Positions 1-8,559 of a stretch of DNA of 16,525 bases are shown here, piece by piece. The notes under the pieces were generated by a model that saw only the letters and a program-made list of their open reading frames with translations, was not told where the DNA came from and searched no databases. The position numbers were made by a program, and so were the translations under genes. The stretch's first letter is position 1, and each line of letters begins with the position of its first letter. Source of the stretch: an uncultured Lachnospiraceae bacterium (GTDB lineage: Bacteria; Bacillota; Clostridia; Lachnospirales; Lachnospiraceae); assembly GCA_902783305.1 (NCBI GenBank), contig CACZQU010000509.1:1-16525 (forward strand), written 5' to 3'.

Positions 1-12
1 GAATATAGGGGC

Positions 13-73
13 GTGCAAAGAATCCATCGCTCCACTTGCGAGCAAGCTCGCAGTGGAGCATGGCTTTTTGCAC
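13..73. repeat. Long imperfect hairpin downstream of uvrA
   Basis: The core arms are 30-43 and 46-58 (CTCCACTTGCGAGC against GCTCGCAGTGGAG), complementary apart from one bulged T. The pairing continues outwards as CCAT (24-27) with ATGG (60-63), then GTGCAAA (13-19) with TTTGCAC (67-73). It lies about 70 bp past the uvrA stop. The plus strand has a T5 run at 65-69, inside the outer arm. The minus strand has no good T-run after it, so it is not a clear uvrA terminator. It may be a terminator of a gene to the left of the window, or a dispersed palindromic repeat. Confidence 0.55.
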
Positions 74-100
74 TGGAGTCATAATATTCTTTTCTTGCAG

Positions 101-146
101 TAAGCGCTGCTGTTTTCAGTGTCTTACCTGGCGCTTAGTGTTTTTT
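101..146 (+). terminator. Possible rightward terminator converging on uvrA
   Basis: TAAGCGC (101-107) pairs with GCGCTTA (131-137), and TTTTTT follows at 141-146 on the plus strand. The T-run overlaps the uvrA stop codon. It would end transcription arriving from the left. The 23-nt loop and the 7-bp stem make it weak. Confidence 0.3.
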
Positions 147-2991
147 ATGGCTGCTTCAGACAGCGCGCCACATACTGCCCCGTAAAGGAAGAAGGAACCT
201 TTGCGATTTCTTCCGGGGTTCCGGACGCAATGACCGTCCCTCCGCCGTCTCCACCCTCCGGACCAATATCGATAATATAATCCGCCGTCTTGATTACATC
301 AAGATTATGCTCGATCACGACTACCGTGTTTCCTCCTTCACACAGACGGTGCAGGATCTGTACCAGCTTGTTGACATCGTCGAAGTGAAGTCCTGTCGTC
401 GGTTCATCCAGAATATAAATGGTTTTCCCGGTACTTCTGCGGCTCAGCTCCGATGCCAGCTTGATCCTCTGTGCTTCCCCGCCGGAAAGCTCCGTGGAAG
501 GCTGACCAAGGCGGATGTAGGAAAGGCCTACATCGTAGAGCGTCTGCATCTTGTTGCGGATGGACGGGACATTCTGAAAAAACTCCAGGGCTTCTTCCAC
601 CGTCATGTTCAGCACGTCATAAATATTTTTATCCTTGTACTTCACTTCCAGGGTTTCCCGGTTGTACCGTTTCCCTTTACACACCTCGCAAGGTACATAG
701 ACATCCGGGAGAAAATGCATCTCTATCCGGATAATCCCGTCGCCGCTGCAGGCTTCACAGCGCCCTCCCCTGACATTAAAGCTGAACCGGCCTTTCCTGT
801 ACCCCCGGGCTTTGGAATCCGCCGTCGCGGCAAACAGATCCCGGATCTGGTCAAAGACCCCGGTATAGGTTGCAGGATTGGACCTTGGTGTCCTTCCGAT
901 GGGGGACTGGTCAATGCAGATGACCTTGTCAAGCTGCTCCGTTCCCTGGATGTCCTTGTGCTTTCCCGGAACCGTCCTTGCCCTGTTCAGGGTTCTGGCA
1001 AGGCTCTTGTACAGAATTTCATTCACCAGGGAGCTCTTTCCCGATCCGGATACCCCGGTTACGCAGGTCAGGACGCCAAGCGGAAATACCACATCGATGT
1101 TTTTCAGATTGTTCTGCGCGGCTCCTCTCACGGTCAGAAAACCGGAAGGCTTCCTCCGGCTGCCGGGAATCTCAATCCTTTTCCGCCCGGAAAGATAATC
1201 GCCTGTCACGGAAGCGGGACAATCCATCAGATCCCTGGCTGTGCCGGCAGCCACCAGCTCACCGCCATGTTCTCCGGCACCTGGGCCGATATCCACGACA
1301 TAGTCTGCGCTCCGGATCGTATCCTCATCGTGCTCTACGATGATCAGACTGTTTCCCAGATCCCGCAGCCGCATGAGTGCATGCAGGAGCTTGTCATTGT
1401 CCCGTTGGTGCAGCCCGATACTGGGTTCGTCCAGGATATATGCCACTCCGACCAGGCCGGAGCCGATCTGGGTGGCCAGCCGGATCCTCTGCGCTTCCCC
1501 TCCGGAAAGAGTCGCCGTCGCCCTTGACAGGGATAAATACCCCAGGCCGACCTCCGCCAGAAAACCGACCCTGCTGCGGATCTCCTTGATCACCTGCCCT
1601 GCGATCAGCATCTGCTGCCCGGACAGCTGCATTCCCTCCAGAAAAGTCTGAAGCACATCGACCGGCATCTGCGTCATCTCATAGATATTTCTGTCCGCCA
1701 CCGTGACCGCAAGAGCTTCCTTTTTGAGTCTCTGCCCCTTGCAGGTCTTGCAGGGAGTAAATCTCATGAAAGATTCATACTCCTGTTTCATGGTTTCAGA
1801 TGCTGTCTCACGATATCGCTGCTCCACATTCCGGATGAGTCCGGGAAAAGCCACGTCATAAACGCCGGTTCCCCGCTGGCCGGAATAATGAACCTTCACC
1901 GTCTTTCCGTCCGTCCCCTCCGTAATGATCCGGCGGATTTCCTCCGGATACTCCTGAAAAGGTGTGGACAGACTGAATCCATACTCCTCACTGAGGGCAG
2001 TCAGTATTGCCCTTGTAAAGCTCTTCGGATCCGTACAGGACTGCCATCCCATGACCTGTATCGCACCCTCATCTATGGAAAGCGACATATCCGGAATCAT
2101 CAGCTCCAGGTCAAACTCCATCTTGTACCCCAGTCCCAGGCAATCCGGGCAGGCGCCAAAGGGATTGTTGAAGGAAAAGCTTCTTGGCTCGATCTCGGAT
2201 ATGCTGATCCCGCAGTCCGGACAGGAATAGCTCTGGGAAAAGGTCATCGTGTTTCCGTCCATGGTGTCCACGATCACCAGGCCTTCCGCAAGGCTCATCA
2301 CCGTCTCGACGGAATCCGCGAGACGCTGCCTGATCCCCGGTTTTACAATCAGCCTGTCTACCACGACTTCAATAGTATGCTTGATGTTTTTTTCGAGGAG
2401 GATTTCCTCCGAGAGCTCGTAGAGATTTCCGTCGATCTGCACCCGTACATAGCCGCTGCGTCTCATCTGCTCAAGCAGCTTTGCGTGTGTTCCCTTCCTT
2501 CCCCGTACCACCGGTGCCAGAAGCTGGATTCTGGTTTTCTCCGGCAAGGCCATGACCTGATCCACTATCTGGTCAACCGTCTGCGCGTGGATTTCCCTGC
2601 CGCACTTCGGGCAATGAGCAATTCCGGCTCTTGCATACAGAAGGCGGAGGTAATCATAGATCTCCGTTACCGTCCCGACGGTGGAACGCGGGTTTCTGTT
2701 GGTGGTTTTCTGGTCGATGGAAATGGCAGGAGGAAGTCCTTCAATGCTTTCCACATCCGGCTTTTCCATCTGCCCCAGGAACTGCCTCGCATAAGAAGAG
2801 AGGGACTCCATATAGCGTCTTTGTCCCTCCGCGTATATTGTGTCAAAGGCCAGGGAAGACTTCCCGGATCCGGAAAGCCCTGTCAGAACGACAAGCTGAT
2901 CTCTGGGAATATCGACATTCAGGTTTTTCAGATTATTGACATTCGCTCCGCGAATGTGGATATAGGGTTGCTTCACTGATTTATTCTGCAT
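145..2991 (-). CDS. uvrA: UvrABC excision nuclease subunit A
   Basis: This is the DNA damage recognition ATPase of nucleotide excision repair, which loads UvrB at lesions. Its 948 residues are close to the family norm of about 940. Two ABC-ATPase halves are intact. The first has Walker [10 protein letters not shown] (38-46), signature LSGGEAQRI (495-503) and Walker [10 protein letters not shown] (519-527). The second has Walker [10 protein letters not shown] (646-654), signature LSGGEAQRI (835-843) and Walker [10 protein letters not shown] (860-868). Two four-cysteine zinc modules are visible, at C257/C260/C281/C284 and C745/C748/C768/C771. The ATG start has GGAG 9 nt upstream. The gene follows hemW by 26 bp, so it is probably the last gene of the lepA operon. 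No uvrB is in the window. I saw no obvious GAAC-N4-GTTC SOS box in the short gap. Identification is secure. Confidence 0.98.
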   Translation of the reverse strand: MQNKSVKQPYIHIRGANVNNLKNLNVDIPRDQLVVLTGLSGSGKSSLAFDTIYAEGQRRYMESLSSYARQFLGQMEKPDVESIEGLPPAISIDQKTTNRNPRSTVGTVTEIYDYLRLLYARAGIAHCPKCGREIHAQTVDQIVDQVMALPEKTRIQLLAPVVRGRKGTHAKLLEQMRRSGYVRVQIDGNLYELSEEILLEKNIKHTIEVVVDRLIVKPGIRQRLADSVETVMSLAEGLVIVDTMDGNTMTFSQSYSCPDCGISISEIEPRSFSFNNPFGACPDCLGLGYKMEFDLELMIPDMSLSIDEGAIQVMGWQSCTDPKSFTRAILTALSEEYGFSLSTPFQEYPEEIRRIITEGTDGKTVKVHYSGQRGTGVYDVAFPGLIRNVEQRYRETASETMKQEYESFMRFTPCKTCKGQRLKKEALAVTVADRNIYEMTQMPVDVLQTFLEGMQLSGQQMLIAGQVIKEIRSRVGFLAEVGLGYLSLSRATATLSGGEAQRIRLATQIGSGLVGVAYILDEPSIGLHQRDNDKLLHALMRLRDLGNSLIIVEHDEDTIRSADYVVDIGPGAGEHGGELVAAGTARDLMDCPASVTGDYLSGRKRIEIPGSRRKPSGFLTVRGAAQNNLKNIDVVFPLGVLTCVTGVSGSGKSSLVNEILYKSLARTLNRARTVPGKHKDIQGTEQLDKVICIDQSPIGRTPRSNPATYTGVFDQIRDLFAATADSKARGYRKGRFSFNVRGGRCEACSGDGIIRIEMHFLPDVYVPCEVCKGKRYNRETLEVKYKDKNIYDVLNMTVEEALEFFQNVPSIRNKMQTLYDVGLSYIRLGQPSTELSGGEAQRIKLASELSRRSTGKTIYILDEPTTGLHFDDVNKLVQILHRLCEGGNTVVVIEHNLDVIKTADYIIDIGPEGGDGGGTVIASGTPEEIAKVPSSFTGQYVARCLKQP

Positions 2992-3017
2992 TCAGTCACT
3001 CCAAATTAGGGCTTCAT

Positions 3018-4130
3018 TTACGTAAGCAGGAAGGAACTCATCACGGCATTGCTGACCGGAATTCCTTTTGGGGTCAGGCGCAGGAAACCGTTTCTTCTCT
3101 CCAGCGTTCCAAAGCCTGTATGTGTGCGGACAGCCTCCCCGAACACATCGTCTGTTGTTTTTCCAAACCGGCGGAAAAAGGCCTCTTCCTCCACGCCCCG
3201 GCGAAGGCGAAGTCCCAGAAACATGGTTTCCGACATTTCATCCTCTACAGACAATATTTCCCTGTTCTCCCGGATTGTGTCCGGACAGGCCGACCATGTA
3301 AGGTACTTCTCCAGATTCCTCGTGTTTGAGAAACGTTCCCCTTTCCACAGAGAAGCCGCGCCAAGGCCGAGCCCCAGATAATCAACTCTCGTCCAGTATC
3401 CGATATTGTGACGACACTGCCGTCCTTCCCTGGCATAATTGGATATTTCATAAGGCTGAAAGCCAAAGCCGGACAGGACTTCGCCGGCAGACTCATACAT
3501 GGCATACCACAGCTCCTCATCAGGCAGCTCCAGATGACGGGAAGCAAAAGGTGTTCCCTCCTCGATCATCAGGCCATAAGCCGAAATATGCTCCAGACCC
3601 AGTCCGGCTGCTATACGCAGGGTTTCCTGCCATAAAGGCAGAGTCTGCCCCGGCAAGGCAAACATCAGATCCGCACTTATATTATCAAATCCACAGGTTC
3701 TGGCCGTAGACAGGCTTTGCCTGAAATCCCCGAAGGTATGAATTCTTCCCAGAAGGGAAAGCTCCCAATCCCAGACCGACTGAAGGCCGATGCTCAGCCG
3801 GGTAACCCCGGCCTCCTTCATCGCGCAGAGCTTCTTCCATGACAAAGTCCCCGGATTAGCCTCCATGGTTATTTCGGCGTCCGGGGTGAAAGAGAATTGT
3901 CTATGCAGTTCGTCGAGAATCCTGATTATCTGCTTCTCTGTCAGAAGAGACGGCGTGCCCCCGCCCAGATAAGCCGTACAGACGGTTCCGCCACCGGCTG
4001 CCCGGATCTCCCTGACGAGGGCATCCACATATTTCTCCATCGTCTCCGGATCAGCCGGAGCAGACAGGAAATCACAGTAGCCGCACTTCCTCACACAAAA
4101 GGGAATATGGACATAGAGTTCAAATCTCAC
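3018..4130 (-). CDS. hemW: Radical SAM haem chaperone HemW
   Basis: HemW binds haem and a 4Fe-4S cluster and is thought to deliver haem to respiratory proteins. It was long annotated as oxygen-independent coproporphyrinogen III oxidase. The radical SAM motif is at C12, C16 and C19 (CX3CX2C), followed by D20-F21. The true oxidase HemN carries a fourth Cys at the position of F21, so this favours HemW. GGGTP (56-60) is the SAM-binding glycine motif. The 370 residues fit HemW and lack the longer HemN N-terminus. The start is GTG, and GTGA overlaps the upstream stop by 4 nt, so translation is probably coupled. Its Shine-Dalgarno-like GAGG lies in the Glu codons ending the upstream gene. Adjacency of lepA and hemW is common in Firmicutes; here one extra gene lies between them. 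Confidence 0.93.
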   Translation of the reverse strand: MRFELYVHIPFCVRKCGYCDFLSAPADPETMEKYVDALVREIRAAGGGTVCTAYLGGGTPSLLTEKQIIRILDELHRQFSFTPDAEITMEANPGTLSWKKLCAMKEAGVTRLSIGLQSVWDWELSLLGRIHTFGDFRQSLSTARTCGFDNISADLMFALPGQTLPLWQETLRIAAGLGLEHISAYGLMIEEGTPFASRHLELPDEELWYAMYESAGEVLSGFGFQPYEISNYAREGRQCRHNIGYWTRVDYLGLGLGAASLWKGERFSNTRNLEKYLTWSACPDTIRENREILSVEDEMSETMFLGLRLRRGVEEEAFFRRFGKTTDDVFGEAVRTHTGFGTLERRNGFLRLTPKGIPVSNAVMSSFLLT

Positions 4131-4864
4131 TCTTCTTCCTCTTCATAGTATCCGTCTTCCTCATAAGAGCTGTAATCCTCATCGTAATCATAGTTCTCCT
4201 CATCTTCGCCCATATCCGTCTGCTCCTCATCCGAATCCGTTTCCTGGTCTGACTCCCCGGCCGAAACATCGGTTTCAGAGGATTCAGAGGATCCGGATGA
4301 TTCAGAGGATTCGGAAGATTCAGAGGATACCGTACCGGAGCCTGCCGGGGAAGACCCTTTTTTCGCCACGTACTCATTGATCTGGGTAAGGCTTCCGGAA
4401 GAACTCACCGCATCAGAGCTGACTGATCTGGACGAGCCGGCCTGGTCCTGAGCACTGTCAGCCTGCAAAGAAGAATCCTCCTGGGCTGTCTGGCTTTGGA
4501 TGTCCGAAGACAACGCCTGAGCCTCGCCGTCAGCCGGAGTCTGCACCAGGCCGGAAGCTGATGTGTCATCGGCAGGCTTTGCCGGTTGCGGCGTGGGACT
4601 TACCACTTCCTCCACCACCGGCCTGGAGGTCACTTCCTGGGTCGGATAAATGTCGAGCCCGCTCTTTCTGGCAGACGAATCCCTGCTCCGCAGGAACACA
4701 ACAGACCCGACAATCAATGCTGCCGCAACAGCCAGCCCGATCAGAAAGCGAAGCCTGAATTTACTGTCCTTCATGATGAGTTCAAACAGGTAAGTAAAAA
4801 AGTCTCCGACAAGCAGCAGGATATCCTGTATACGTCCCAGCAATCCGCTAATAATATCTCTCAT
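4127..4864 (-). CDS. Membrane-anchored protein with acidic low-complexity tail, unknown function
   Basis: I do not recognise this 245-residue protein. Residues 4-30 form a hydrophobic or amphipathic stretch, and one transmembrane helix follows at about 40-58 (RFLIGLAVAAALIVGSVVFL). The rest is predicted to be disordered: Pro/Thr/Gln/Ala-rich, then Ser-Glu repeats at about 179-198, then a strongly acidic Asp/Glu/Tyr end finishing in five Glu. A single anchor with a long acidic tail fits a surface-exposed or tail-anchored protein, but the orientation is not clear. I chose the ATG at 4864 because AAAGGGGGG lies 8 nt upstream. An in-frame ATG at 4894 would lie inside the end of lepA with no ribosome binding site. 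The start is 20 nt past the lepA stop, and the stop overlaps the hemW GTG. It sits in an otherwise conserved lepA-hemW pair. Low-complexity composition limits homology claims. Confidence 0.8.
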   Translation of the reverse strand: MRDIISGLLGRIQDILLLVGDFFTYLFELIMKDSKFRLRFLIGLAVAAALIVGSVVFLRSRDSSARKSGLDIYPTQEVTSRPVVEEVVSPTPQPAKPADDTSASGLVQTPADGEAQALSSDIQSQTAQEDSSLQADSAQDQAGSSRSVSSDAVSSSGSLTQINEYVAKKGSSPAGSGTVSSESSESSESSGSSESSETDVSAGESDQETDSDEEQTDMGEDEENYDYDEDYSSYEEDGYYEEEEE

Positions 4865-4883
4865 AAGGGCTCCCCCCCTTTCA

Positions 4884-6692
4884 TCATCTGTCATCCAGCT
4901 TCAATACACTCATAAAGGCCTTCTGAGGAATTTCCACGCTGCCGACCTGCCGCATCCTCTTCTTGCCTTCCTTCTGTTTTTCAAGAAGCTTTTTCTTTCT
5001 GGTGATGTCACCGCCGTAGCATTTGGCAAGCACGTCTTTACGCAGTGCCTTTACCGTTTCCCTCGCGATGATCTTGCTCCCGACAGCCGCCTGAATCGGG
5101 ATCTCGAAAAGCTGCCTGGGAATCTCCTCTTTCAGCTTCTCACACATTTTGCGGCCTCTCTCGTACGCTGTCCCTGCGTGGACAATAAAGGAAAGCGCGT
5201 CCACTTCCTCCTTATTGACGAGGATATCCAGCTTGACCAGCTCGCTCCGCTCATATCCTTCAAGCTCATAGTCCAGAGACGCATATCCCCGGGACCGGGA
5301 CTTGAGCGCATCGAAAAAGTCATAAATGATCTCATTGAGGGGAAGGCGGTACTTGAGCAGCGCTCTTGTCTCCTCCATATATTCCATCCCCAGATACTGT
5401 CCTCTGCGCTCCTGGCACAGATCCATTATGGAGCCGATAAATTCCGTCGTCACCATAATCTCGGCTGAAACGACCGGCTCTTCCATGTAATCAATCTCTG
5501 ACGGATCCGGAAGATTGGTAGGATTCGTCAGGTCAATCACCTCTCCATCTGTCTTGTGCACTTTATAGATAACACTGGGAGCTGTCGTAATCAGATCGAG
5601 ATTGTACTCTCTCTCCAGCCTCTCCTGAATAATCTCCAGATGAAGCAGGCCCAGAAAGCCGCAGCGGAATCCAAAGCCCAGCGCGACGGAGGTTTCCGGC
5701 TCATAAAACAGCGACGCGTCATTGAGCTGCAGCTTCTCCAGCGCATCCCGCAGGTCACCATACCTTGCTCCGTCTGCCGGATACACTCCGCAGTATACCA
5801 TGGACTGCACCTTTTTATATCCGGGCAGTGCTTCCTGGCATGGATCCGCGTCGTCCGTTACCGTATCTCCCACCCGGGTGTCTCTGACATTTTTAATGCT
5901 TGCCGTAAGATACCCTACCATACCCGCGGACAGCTCATCGCAGGGGAGAAACTGTCCCGGCCCGAAATATCCGACCTCCACCACCTCGGCGGTAAACCCC
6001 GTAGCCATCATCCGGATCCGGGTTCCCTTGCGCACAGTGCCGTCCATGATCCGGCAGAAGACAATCACTCCTTTATACGGATCATAAACCGAATCAAAGA
6101 TCAGAGCCTTCAAAGGCTTCAGCGGATCTCCCACCGGCGCCGGAATCCTCCGGATCACCTGCTCCAGCACATCGCGTACATTCAGGCCGGTTTTCGCCGA
6201 GATCCTGGGGGCATCCTGAGCCTCCAGCCCGATGACATCCTCAATTTCATTGACCACACGGTCAGGCTGCGCGCTGTCGAGGTCGATTTTGTTGATTACA
6301 GGAAGAACCTCCAGATCATGGTCCAGAGCCATATAGACATTGGCCAGAGTCTGGGCTTCAATGCCCTGTGCAGCATCCACCACCAGAATTGCTCCGTCGC
6401 AGGCGGCCAGCGAACGGGATACCTCATAGTTGAAATCCACGTGACCCGGAGTGTCGATCAGATTCAGAATATATTCATCGCCGTCCAGGGCTTTATAGAT
6501 CATCCGCACTGCCTGGGATTTGATCGTAATCCCGCGTTCTCTTTCCAGATCCATATTGTCCAGGATCTGTGCCTGCATCTCACGCTCGGTGAGAAGTCCA
6601 GTCATCTCGATGATCCGGTCCGCCAGCGTGGATTTGCCATGGTCAATGTGGGCGATAATGCAGAAGTTGCGAATTTTGCTTTGATCCGTCAT
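4884..6692 (-). CDS. lepA: Elongation factor 4 (LepA), ribosomal back-translocase GTPase
   Basis: LepA is a translational GTPase that acts on stalled or mis-translocated ribosomes and in 30S biogenesis. Its 602 residues match the family length. The G motifs are intact: AHIDHGKST (14-22), DTPGH (80-84), NKID (134-137) and SAKTG (165-169). The lysine-rich C-terminal domain, including the [20 protein letters not shown] region, is typical of LepA. I chose the ATG at 6692 because AGGAGG (6699-6704) lies 6 nt upstream and the protein then begins [10 protein letters not shown], a family-like N-terminus. An upstream in-frame ATG at 6722 adds 10 unconserved residues. It is the first gene of the presumed lepA / membrane protein / hemW / uvrA operon and is divergent from rpsT. 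Confidence 0.98.
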   Translation of the reverse strand: MTDQSKIRNFCIIAHIDHGKSTLADRIIEMTGLLTEREMQAQILDNMDLERERGITIKSQAVRMIYKALDGDEYILNLIDTPGHVDFNYEVSRSLAACDGAILVVDAAQGIEAQTLANVYMALDHDLEVLPVINKIDLDSAQPDRVVNEIEDVIGLEAQDAPRISAKTGLNVRDVLEQVIRRIPAPVGDPLKPLKALIFDSVYDPYKGVIVFCRIMDGTVRKGTRIRMMATGFTAEVVEVGYFGPGQFLPCDELSAGMVGYLTASIKNVRDTRVGDTVTDDADPCQEALPGYKKVQSMVYCGVYPADGARYGDLRDALEKLQLNDASLFYEPETSVALGFGFRCGFLGLLHLEIIQERLEREYNLDLITTAPSVIYKVHKTDGEVIDLTNPTNLPDPSEIDYMEEPVVSAEIMVTTEFIGSIMDLCQERRGQYLGMEYMEETRALLKYRLPLNEIIYDFFDALKSRSRGYASLDYELEGYERSELVKLDILVNKEEVDALSFIVHAGTAYERGRKMCEKLKEEIPRQLFEIPIQAAVGSKIIARETVKALRKDVLAKCYGGDITRKKKLLEKQKEGKKRMRQVGSVEIPQKAFMSVLKLDDR

Positions 6693-6739
6693 CCAATTCC
6701 TCCTGAACAATAAGGTCATCAATACTCAAAACTGTATGG

Positions 6740-6768
6740 ATTATATCACACTTCCCCACCGCAGGCAA
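6740..6768 (-). promoter_or_regulatory. Promoter for the lepA operon
   Basis: On the minus strand, TTGCCT (-35, 6768-6763) is followed by a 17-bp spacer and a perfect TATAAT (-10, 6745-6740). Transcription would start near 6733, giving a leader of about 40 nt before the lepA ATG. Confidence 0.7.
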
Positions 6769-6802
6769 CGTCTTACCGGGCTGCAGTTTATGGATCGGTG
6801 TG

Positions 6803-6876
6803 CCGGAGTTACAATTCACGGATGAACAGTAAAGCCACGCGCGGGCGAGTGGTCAGACCGTGAATTGTAACGCCGG
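6803..6876. repeat. Perfect-stem hairpin element A, between lepA and rpsT promoters
   Basis: The 14-bp arms GTTACAATTCACGG (6808-6821) and CCGTGAATTGTAAC (6858-6871) are perfectly complementary. CCGG (6803-6806) and CCGG (6873-6876) extend the stem past one mismatch, for 18 of 19 pairs. The 36-nt loop contains CGCGCGGG. It lies upstream of the rpsT -35 and upstream of the lepA -35, so it is outside both predicted transcripts. A related element lies at 7466-7513. Confidence 0.8.
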
Positions 6877-6900
6877 ATCGCCATTTGCGGCAAATAATGG

Positions 6901-6929
6901 TTGACAAGACAGCCGGATTGGAATAGAAT
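6901..6929 (+). promoter_or_regulatory. Near-consensus promoter for rpsT
   Basis: TTGACA (6901-6906) matches the -35 consensus. After a 17-bp spacer TAGAAT (6924-6929) differs from TATAAT at one base. Transcription would start near 6936. Such strength is expected for a ribosomal protein gene. Confidence 0.85.
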
Positions 6930-7002
6930 ATGAAAGCATGTTCGGACGGAGCCGTGTGAACCCGGCCGGGCGATGATTCATGAGGGACAGGAGGTGAAAT
7001 AA

Positions 7003-7266
7003 ATGGCAAACATTAAATCCGCAAAGAAGAGAATTCTCGTCACCAGGACAAAGACCGCGAGAAACAAATCCATCCGTTCTGAGGTCAAGACTTCCATCAA
7101 GAAAGTGGAGGCAGCTGTCGAGAACAAGGATAAGGCTGCAGCCGCAGCTGCTCTGACAGATGCGATCTCTACGATCAGCAAGGCCGGCACCAAGGGTGTT
7201 TATCACAAAAATAATGTCTCCCGCAAGGTTTCCCGGCTCTCAAGACTCGTCAACAGTATCGGCTGA
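7003..7266 (+). CDS. rpsT: 30S ribosomal protein S20
   Basis: S20 is a small, very basic protein that binds 16S rRNA early in 30S assembly. The 87 residues begin MANIKSAKKRI and carry the Lys/Arg/Ala-rich helical pattern of the family, including the TARNKSIRSEVKT region. An ideal AGGAGGTGA ribosome binding site (6989-6997) lies just before the ATG. The gene is monocistronic: it has its own strong promoter and ends in a terminator at 7361-7395. It is divergent from lepA and convergent with holA. In Bacillus-type genomes holA (yqeN), rpsT, gpr, spoIIP, lepA and hemW sit together, so this is a shortened version of that locus. Confidence 0.97.
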   Translation: MANIKSAKKRILVTRTKTARNKSIRSEVKTSIKKVEAAVENKDKAAAAAALTDAISTISKAGTKGVYHKNNVSRKVSRLSRLVNSIG

Positions 7267-7357
7267 GAAGCCGTCCGGGACTTGTTTCCGTTTTCATATA
7301 TGAGATATTGATGACTTGCCGTTGTCATTTCGCCAGACAGCAGCAGACATGATCACG

Positions 7358-7395
7358 AAAAAAGCAGCCGTTCCGTCAGCGGCTGCTTTATTTTT
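7358..7395. terminator. Bidirectional terminator between rpsT and holA
   Basis: AAAGCAGCCG (7361-7370) pairs with CGGCTGCTTT (7380-7389) around a 9-nt loop. Plus-strand T-rich sequence follows (ATTTTTT). A-rich sequence precedes it, giving a T-run on the minus strand. It can serve both convergent genes. Confidence 0.88.
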
Positions 7396-7465
7396 TCTGT
7401 TTTCGTGCTGCGCCTTCGGCTTGCACTCACTAAGTACCGACGCTGAGCGGATGGCCATTTCCAGG

Positions 7466-7513
7466 GTACCATTCACCTCGCGCGCGGGGAAGGGGCAGGC
7501 CGTGAATGGTTAC
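7466..7513. repeat. Hairpin element B, related to element A
   Basis: ACCATTCAC (7468-7476) pairs perfectly with GTGAATGGT (7502-7510). The right half, from CGCGCGGGG (7481) to GTTAC (7513), resembles the right half of element A (6838-6871) in sequence, order and orientation. Plus-strand T-runs follow at 7514-7524. It lies between the rpsT terminator and the 3' end of holA, and could also help end minus-strand transcription. Confidence 0.65.
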
Positions 7514-7548
7514 TTTTTCTTTTTCCGGGATGCTGAAGAAAGGTTGAT

Positions 7549-8559
7549 TTACGACCGGTTCCTGACAGCCTGATTCCGGTTTGCGCTGTATTTTATGATC
7601 AGCAGCTCCACCGCAAGGAGGTCATTCATCCTTCCCGTTTTGATGGCTTCATCCATCTCAGCCACATCTGCCACTGCCCGGGCCAGTTCATCGGGACTGA
7701 ATCTGCGCGCGCACTCCATGAGCTTTTTCACCGCGAAGGGACGTACGCCGATCCGGGAAGCCAGCTCGGCATTGCTCAGGTTTTCCCCCGCCAGTTCACC
7801 GGCATACAGCACCTGCGTAAACTGCCTGCCCAGAAGCACAAGGATCTTGACCGGAGACTCCTTCAGCGCCAGCAGGTCTTTATACAGCTCCAGAGCCTTT
7901 TTCTGATCCCGCTGAGTGATCGCCCGCAGCATGTCAAAAATCCGGTCCTGCAGTGTCACGCTGCAAATCTCCTCGATATCCGTATCCCGGATTTCGTCTC
8001 TGTTCCCCACATAGCCTGTCAGCTTATCCATTTCCATTTTCAGGAGATACATATCATCTCCCGCCTTGTCAAGAAGCAGGGAAGCTGCACTTCGGGAAAT
8101 CTTCTTTCCACCCTGGTGTCCGAGATATCCCGCAATCCATTTCTCCAGCGCCTCAGGCCTGAGCCGTGTACACTCCTCCACATGGCCGGCACTGTTGACG
8201 GCTTTATAGAGGCGGAATTTTTTATCCACCTGTGCTTCGTTAAATACCAGGACCAGATAGTCCGGCAGCTCCTTTACAAACTGTGCCATATCGTCGTTTG
8301 CCGCGCGAAACCATCCGCTGTCCTCCACAAGGATCACTCTTCGCTCTGCAAAAAAAGGCATCGTACTGCCCAGGCTGATCACCTGGGCAGGATCGATGTC
8401 CTTTCCTGTAAAACGTGTAAAATTCATCTCGTCCGGTTCCGGCATAAGGGCTTTGCACAGGCGGTCCGAACGATCCCGCCGCAGATAGGCTTCTTCTCCA
8501 TGGATCAGGTATACTCCGGCAAACTGCCCCTTCCTGATGTCCTCGAGAATCGTACTCAC
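7549..8559 (-). CDS. holA: DNA polymerase III subunit delta (clamp loader)
   Basis: The delta subunit opens the beta sliding clamp as part of the clamp loader. The 336 residues fit the HolA/YqeN family. It opens with the typical YLIHGEEAYL stretch, has the ERRVILVED segment of the AAA-like fold near residues 73-81, and ends in the helical collar domain with VKILVLLGRQFTQVL and RLND-like GRMNDLLAVELLII. The start is GTG, and GTGA overlaps the stop of the upstream foldase gene by 4 nt. Translation is therefore probably coupled, although a GAGGAG at about 11 nt spacing could serve as a distant ribosome binding site. It is convergent with rpsT. The family is secure; the coupling to an exported foldase is unusual. 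Confidence 0.94.
   Translation of the reverse strand: MSTILEDIRKGQFAGVYLIHGEEAYLRRDRSDRLCKALMPEPDEMNFTRFTGKDIDPAQVISLGSTMPFFAERRVILVEDSGWFRAANDDMAQFVKELPDYLVLVFNEAQVDKKFRLYKAVNSAGHVEECTRLRPEALEKWIAGYLGHQGGKKISRSAASLLLDKAGDDMYLLKMEMDKLTGYVGNRDEIRDTDIEEICSVTLQDRIFDMLRAITQRDQKKALELYKDLLALKESPVKILVLLGRQFTQVLYAGELAGENLSNAELASRIGVRPFAVKKLMECARRFSPDELARAVADVAEMDEAIKTGRMNDLLAVELLIIKYSANRNQAVRNRS

Larger units (their letters stand above)
6693..7002. other. Intergenic region between divergent lepA and rpsT
   Basis: This 310-bp stretch has no credible gene. It holds the lepA promoter, hairpin element A, the rpsT promoter and the rpsT leader. The leader is about 67 nt and contains the self-complementary CCCGGCCGGG at 6961-6970. 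A 12-codon ORF at 6938-6976 lacks a ribosome binding site and is not supported. In many spore-forming Firmicutes gpr and spoIIP lie here; neither is present. Confidence 0.75.

Noticed and set aside
307..1527. 406-codon plus-strand frame opposite uvrA
   Set aside because: It is antisense to highly conserved UvrA motifs, has no ribosome binding site, and its product resembles no protein family.
1888..2979. 363-codon plus-strand frame opposite the uvrA 5' region
   Set aside because: It mirrors the UvrA reading frame and has no domain, promoter or ribosome binding site of its own.
5556..6713. 385-codon plus-strand frame opposite lepA
   Set aside because: It is antisense to the conserved GTPase motifs of LepA and is explained by codon structure on the other strand.
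6938..6976. 12-codon leader ORF ahead of rpsT
   Set aside because: It would start about 2 nt from the predicted transcription start, with no ribosome binding site, and has no recognisable regulatory motif.
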